A stretch of DNA of 64,000 nt from Scilla litardierei (Eukaryota > Streptophyta > Magnoliopsida > Asparagales > Asparagaceae). The position numbers and the translations under genes were made by a program. This document shows, one piece after another, positions 58,651 through 64,000 of the stretch; the stretch's first letter is position 1, and the number at the start of each line of letters is the position of its first letter. The notes under the pieces are model-generated. The model saw nothing but the letters and a program-made list of their open reading frames with translations, had not been told where the DNA came from and made no database searches. The stretch lies in contig CM061142.1 in assembly GCA_030789695.1 (NCBI GenBank), positions 155,778,714-155,842,713 of the forward strand, written 5' to 3'.

Positions 58651-61600
58651 TTCCGCCCTCGGAATCACTCATACTAACAATAATAACATCTATATAACCT
58701 TATACCCCAAAACTCTCATGACTACACCTATAGATTGCTAATCATTTAACTTCAACCAATGTTATTTAATTAATCCTTCATAATCCTTCTTTTCACAAGA
58801 CAAAGCTACGACTAAACTCACCTCCTAATATTTATCTATAGACCCATCACTACTGTTCAAATTTCCAACTCCAAGTCCTCACCAAAGATTAATAATCATA
58901 TTCCCATACCATACTACTCCACTAAACATCATTGCTCAAAACCAATCTTTTAAACTCTCGATCTCTTTCCAATATTTATCAATCACCAAAAAGAAATTTT
59001 TTTTTCTAGTTGATCACCAATCTAAGACAAAACTTTGTCCATCTTATAATACCTTCACAAATCAACAATCGCCGTGTCTTCAATACATTCTTGTTATATC
59101 TTCCCATAAATTTATCCACCAATTAATTTGGATTATCAAGATCACATCTTATCCTACTCGCTATAACCAATCCCAACTAATATCAAGTCTGACTACCTAA
59201 CCATCCATTTATCTCAACGCGTCGTGTTACTCCCAATGTCTTCTCACGTCAACTCAACAATCAAGTCCCGACTCTAATAAAAGCTCTACTCAATCTCATG
59301 ATCACACTAACTCCTACCATACTCTGTAGCCATCCCTATCTACCATTCGTCTAAGCCTCAAATCTGATAAGTTCTCATCTTCACGCATATAATCTCATTC
59401 AACCAGAATTCTCCATTGAGTCCGCCACACTTCGGTTTTATAAATAAGTCTTGGACATCCCATTATTTTCATCCGAAAGAAATCTATTCCAATATCATAG
59501 TGTTCCAAAATCGGTTAATCAATGCTATAACAAATCTCATCTCTCCCTGAGCCTACCCGCAAACAAAATCCTACAACAATAATAGCTAGTTCCAAAACTA
59601 TAACAACCATAACATAACATTCCAAAATGGAGAGAGAGAAGAAAAAGGGAATCTTAAAACCAGTGACACATTTTTAATACATTTGGAAAAACGTGTGGAG
59701 TCGTGGTAATGGATGAGGGAGGATAATTGATTTGTGATCTTGTGAGCTAATTTCAAAATCTTTAAAGATTTGGTTTAAAAGAAAACAAAGTTTTAATACA
59801 AACACACGCAGTCAAAGATAAGTTATTCCATAATCGCGAAAAACTACGTCTAAGGAAATTGCCTGCTATGACCCTATTCATATATGTATGAATACCGTCA
59901 TTCAGACAACTTCAATCATATCATGGTTAACACTGAGTACACATTCAAGACACAAAAGGCAATTATCAGTATCCTAAAGATGACACACTCATACAGGTCT
60001 ACACACTCTACCTATACTCATGCATCACGACAACATCACAAACCAATGGGCCCACTCCTAACTAGAGATGATATAGGCAACTACAGGCACCAATGTCTAA
60101 ACAATAGAGGAAATAAAACTAAACCAAAAGGGAAACGAAATGAGATCGGAAAGAACGAGTTCAAATAAGGCGGGGTAAGGATGGTAGTTGGTTGGATGGA
60201 GCAAAAACATTCCTCAAAATAATTAGATAGATGAAAGGCGAATTACGTGTAAAATAGGATATCATATACTTTTATACTTATAAAAATAAGTAGTAAAAAG
60301 CGAGCAGATGGTAAAAATTACAACTCGGAATAAGAGTTAGATGAAGGAAACAAAAACAGGGTGAGGTAGCGGTTGTTTTGCAAATGAAAGTAAGTTTAAA
60401 CAAGGATTTTGAAATGTGGTCACGAAGGACATAGAATTAATATTTATAAAAATTTGAAGTCCCCTTTAGTTTAGGAAAATATTTTAAAAGTATGTAAGGT
60501 AAGTGGTTAGAAATAAATTTTGTAGTCTAGAAAAGAATAATATATATGTTGAATTATCAAAATGATAACAAGGTTTTAAAAACTAAAATACGGAAGATAC
60601 CGGTTAGAAATAATTACTAGATAATAACTTGAAAATTTATAACTAAGGAAGTTTTATAATCCAAGGAGGAATTTTAATTTAATCGAAAAGCAAGAAATTT
60701 TAAATATATAAGAAAGAGTTTTCAAAGAAGTTAAACCGAGCGAAGAATTTAATAATGAATTTCGAAAACACTTTCAAAGAAAGGAGGATCGCAATGGATG
60801 GATTTGAAGAATTATCGATAAGTGTCATGAAACGATCACGTGAGTCGAGGGCAAGAATGTGATTGTAAGACGGTAATTAAAGATTTTTGATGAGAAATTT
60901 TGAAATTCAAAGAATACATTCGAGTTAACCGAAAGGTAGGAAGTCTAAGTTCATGCTCCCTTTTTTCAAGGAATTGAAACTGGGGAAGGAATTCGAAAAA
61001 CATAATATTGAAAATTTTTTAGAAGGATCGAGAGGCTGAATGAAAAAGATTCAACGATTGGCGACTAACGACGAACGGATCACATGGTTCAAGTGTAAGG
61101 AAAAAGGATTGAAAGATCCGAACGTAAATATGACTAGGAGATGAACCATGAAAAGCCACGGTGGACTCCTACGGTCAATGACACAGAAGGGTAATGATCT
61201 GAATGATGCTAGAAATCAGGGATTCTAATCATCGAGTCACTCAAAGATCAGGATAACGTAGCTGTAAGACTTCCTAATGGGCTAAACTAAAATCAGGATC
61301 TAAGGAGAAAAGTTCCTAAGAGAATCACGGTTACGTTCTGCTGGGCCCGAAGTCGATGAGCCCGAGCGGACGACTAAAAGGAGGGCTCTAGAAATCTAAC
61401 ACGGTCAGATCCAAGTGAGGGCTACTAAGGTATTCTGGAACAAGGATGACTAAATCTTAACTAAGTCGCCTGACTATCAACCTAGGTGTCTACATAAGTC
61501 TTCCTACCATCTAAGACAAGAGAACCTAATTCAGACTTGTACGTGGATATTAAATGAATGTGGTACTTTTATTGTTCCGAACTTTTGCAAGACCTGTATT

Positions 61601-61665
61601 AAATGAATGTGGTACTTTTATTGTTCCGAACTTTTGCAAGACCTGCATGGGCCACCACTAAAACC
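58651..61665. other. K non-coding interior
   Basis: About 3 kb without a supported gene. The left half is pyrimidine-rich on the plus strand, the right half purine-rich. A 49-bp unit beginning tattaaatgaatgtggtac is duplicated in tandem at 61548-61596 and 61597-61645. No TGGTATCAGAGC-type primer site is found next to 61666. TGGTGGCCCATGC on the minus strand, eight bases from the LTR, is an unassigned possibility. Confidence 0.65.
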
Positions 61666-64000
61666 TGTCACGCCCCGCTTCCTAAAATGGACGGAGGCGA
61701 AGCGTGACGAGGCCCGCTTAGGCCAGAGCTGAGAAGCTCGGACCCAATAAGCGTCTATAGAGGTACCATTTTAAAATATTACAGGTTCTTGCATAATATA
61801 GTTCGAAACAACGGAAAGTACGGAAAGGAAATTGCATTCATTAAATTAGAGATATAATATCCAACAAGCACAAGGTCTAACAAAAGAAGCCTAAGCATGG
61901 CAACAAACTATCTAAAAGAAAACTGAAAGTAGTAACCTCTGAAAGTGGCGACTAAAAGGCCCCAAGGTCTGGTCCTCGTCAGGTGCGTACTCTGGGTCGA
62001 TGTCCTCGGCTCCACGTACTCCAGTAAGTCTGCCTCGTCCACGAACTCTGGCGAAACACCTGACGTACAGCACCAAAAGAAGGAACTGTACGTCAGGTAA
62101 GGTCTACAAAAAGGGTTAGACCAAATTGCAAGTGTACCGAACTTTTAAACAACGGTTTACTGGTTGATTAACAAGCTGAGGTTCTATTTCACAACAGTTT
62201 ACTGGTTGGTTAGCATGCTGTGGTTATAACAGAGTAACACAACAAGGAGTAGCGCAACAAAAAAGTAAAACGTGACAGGTAGTATTCGTAGCGTGTGCTA
62301 CCAACTACGGGACTAACCTACAGGTGTCAAGACAAGACGGGACGTGACAGAAACAAGCCAAGACAAGACAAGTGAGACACGAAAAGGGTTCACGCCTTAC
62401 GGTTCGAGGGGGATTGGACCCTCTTGTCGTGCGCACGCTCAACCCAACCCCAAACCCCAAGACAAGACAAGACATGACACCAGTACAAGGGATCACTCGC
62501 TCTAGCTTGGCGAGTGCCCTATTGTCCGCAGGCTGAGAATCAGTACACGGGATCACTCTCTCTAGCTTGGAGAGTGCCCTATTGCCCGCAGGCTGAGAAT
62601 CAGTACAAGGGATCACTCTCTCTAGCTTGGAGAGTGCCCTATTGCCCTCGGGCTATGTATCAGTACAAGGGATCACTCTCTCTAGCTTGGAGAGTGCCCT
62701 ATTGCCCGCAGGTTGTGAATCAGTATAAGGGATCACTCGGAGAGTGCCCTATTGCCCAGTGGGCTGTGCAAGACGGGACGGGACGTGACATGACGGGAAG
62801 GGTTATTCTAGGGTGTCCACACACACGCACACACATGATAGCCATATGATGTCAAAAGTTGTTGTTGTCGGGCTCAGACTTCGTCGTCAAGTCTGAGCCG
62901 TCAGGAGTCGTCCCAGACGCTATCATTTCACGTCCGGTTCTATTTGTTCACAGTTAACAATTCTAACCAACTAAGGCCTAAGCACGGCCAAAAAGTGCAA
63001 GTGGATACACTTGCCTGAAACGGCGAGTGTGTCGTCCTCTCGAAGCGTCTCGTCCAAGCGTCTCGTCCGCGGAAGTCCGTCTGAAATATCGCCACGGCGA
63101 CGATGTCAGGTCGAATTTTCAGTAAATCCTATTTAGGTTCATTTCTAGGTTATTGGGACTATCTAAATTGTCACAAGTCACGTTTTGATGTTTCATCAGC
63201 CTAGATCGACTTCTACCCTATGTGCACAGAAAAAAGTTCATTCGTCGATATTCTAGATTTGCACAACGTTTTAAAAGAGCGAAAAGTAAATTTAATTCCA
63301 ATTTGTCGATTTTATTTTAGGGTTCGATTCGCTACGGTGGGGGTTTCTACAAGTTAGGGGAAACCAACCTGAATGATGATTAACCATGAATCTGGCGTCG
63401 GGTCTGGAAACAGTGGCGGTGCTCGTGTCCCCGACTGCGGGTAGCGCAGTGGAGGTCATCTCGGGATTCGCCTCAGGATTGTGACGGCTGCGGGTAGCGC
63501 AGTGAAACGGCACGGCAACGGGAACGGCGTCGGAACCGCCTTGGTCGCGAGTAGTGCAACGAAGCAGCAACGGAATCACATCGGTTGTGAGTAGCGCAAC
63601 ACAGAGTGAGTCGTCAGGGTCCAGACGGTAGCAAGGAGGCGTTGTTAATTATCTGCGTCATTAAATTATAATGTCAAAAGGGAAATAAAACTAAACCCAC
63701 ACACTGGTACCGTCTAACTCCTAAGTTGTACCATTTATAACTTAACTACTACAAGATATATAACACGTCTTAAAAGACAAGTTATTCCTATTAACTTAAT
63801 GATTCTATATATAATTCTTATGTTAACATTCATGATACTGGTTATATAATAACCATATACTAACTAACTGGTTCAATAACATGCTTAACATTGATATGGC
63901 GGCTGCCATTATATACCAACCGTATTAGCTAGTAACCTGTTAATATTCAGTCATAGCACTCATTGGTATTATAGAGCTACCGGCACAAAAGCTATTTCAT
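61666..64000 (-). repeat. K 5' LTR, incomplete
   Basis: It starts TGTCACGCCCCGC on the plus strand. It aligns with 55060-57400 apart from scattered substitutions and one 60-bp unit fewer. It continues past the window. Confidence 0.88.
62481..62770. repeat. 60-bp hairpin array in K 5' LTR
   Basis: Four full units plus one shortened unit, otherwise as at 55875-56224, including the variant first unit. Confidence 0.95.

Larger units (their letters stand above)
55060..64000 (-). mobile_element. Element K: long-LTR, non-coding (LARD-like), Del/Tekay-related, runs off the right edge
   Basis: On the minus strand the 5' LTR is 64000-61666 (incomplete), the interior 61665-58630 and the 3' LTR 58629-55060. 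The 3' LTR starts TGTAACTGACAC after AAGGTGGGTAGAA, the 3' end seen in Del/Tekay chromoviruses, and ends GAGGCGTGACA. The interior has no reading frame with pol domains. LTRs of 3.57 kb around a 3.0-kb non-coding core fit a large retrotransposon derivative. The left target site is GCAGC. Confidence 0.82.

Overview
The window is repeat-dense flowering-plant nuclear DNA. There is no bacterial-type gene organisation and no convincing host gene. Almost every recognisable reading frame belongs to a retroelement or to an endogenous plant pararetrovirus. Many frames are broken by frameshifts and stops, long (TA)n microsatellites are present, and insertions are nested up to three deep. I could not name the species.

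Left block (1-18.4 kb). An endogenous caulimovirid (pararetrovirus) copy occupies 13291-18431 and continues off the left side of the insertion. It holds a movement-protein reading frame, one tRNA-Met primer site and three copies of the viral promoter. A Ty1-copia element on the minus strand (Copia-A, 1-5929 plus 13274-13290) sits inside the viral sequence. A second minus-strand element, S (5930-13268, target duplication TTTAT), sits inside the Copia-A LTR. S has LTRs, a tRNA-Met primer site, a Sirevirus-like gag and a separate intact 386-codon frame, but no protease, integrase or reverse transcriptase.

Middle block (18.4-37.4 kb). A 5'-truncated LINE fragment is on the plus strand. It is followed by tandem non-coding repeats, microsatellites and a MITE with 89-bp inverted repeats. 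Two L1-type LINEs then lie head to tail on the minus strand (LINE-1 at 23.1-29.56 kb, LINE-2 at 29.57-37.4 kb). LINE-2 is split inside its endonuclease domain by a 2.9-kb solo LTR (32769-35700, target duplication CCCAC).

Right block (37.4-64 kb). A gag-only Ty3/gypsy element of Tat type (T, from 37423) ends in an 11-12 copy tandem array. It is interrupted by H, a minus-strand non-autonomous LTR element with a tRNA-Asp-like primer site and one unrecognised acidic frame. H is itself interrupted twice. Copia-B (41867-49500, plus strand, target duplication AAACT, same family as Copia-A) lies in its 3' LTR. K, a long-LTR element with 3.57-kb LTRs and a non-coding core, lies in its 5' LTR and runs off the right edge.

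The elements depend on trans-acting enzymes or are dead. S, T, H and K look non-autonomous. Copia-A, Copia-B, both LINEs and the pararetrovirus are mutated. The most unusual shared theme is that several unrelated families carry arrays of family-specific short palindromes or hairpins in their LTRs or untranslated regions. In K one such hairpin shows a compensatory base-pair change.
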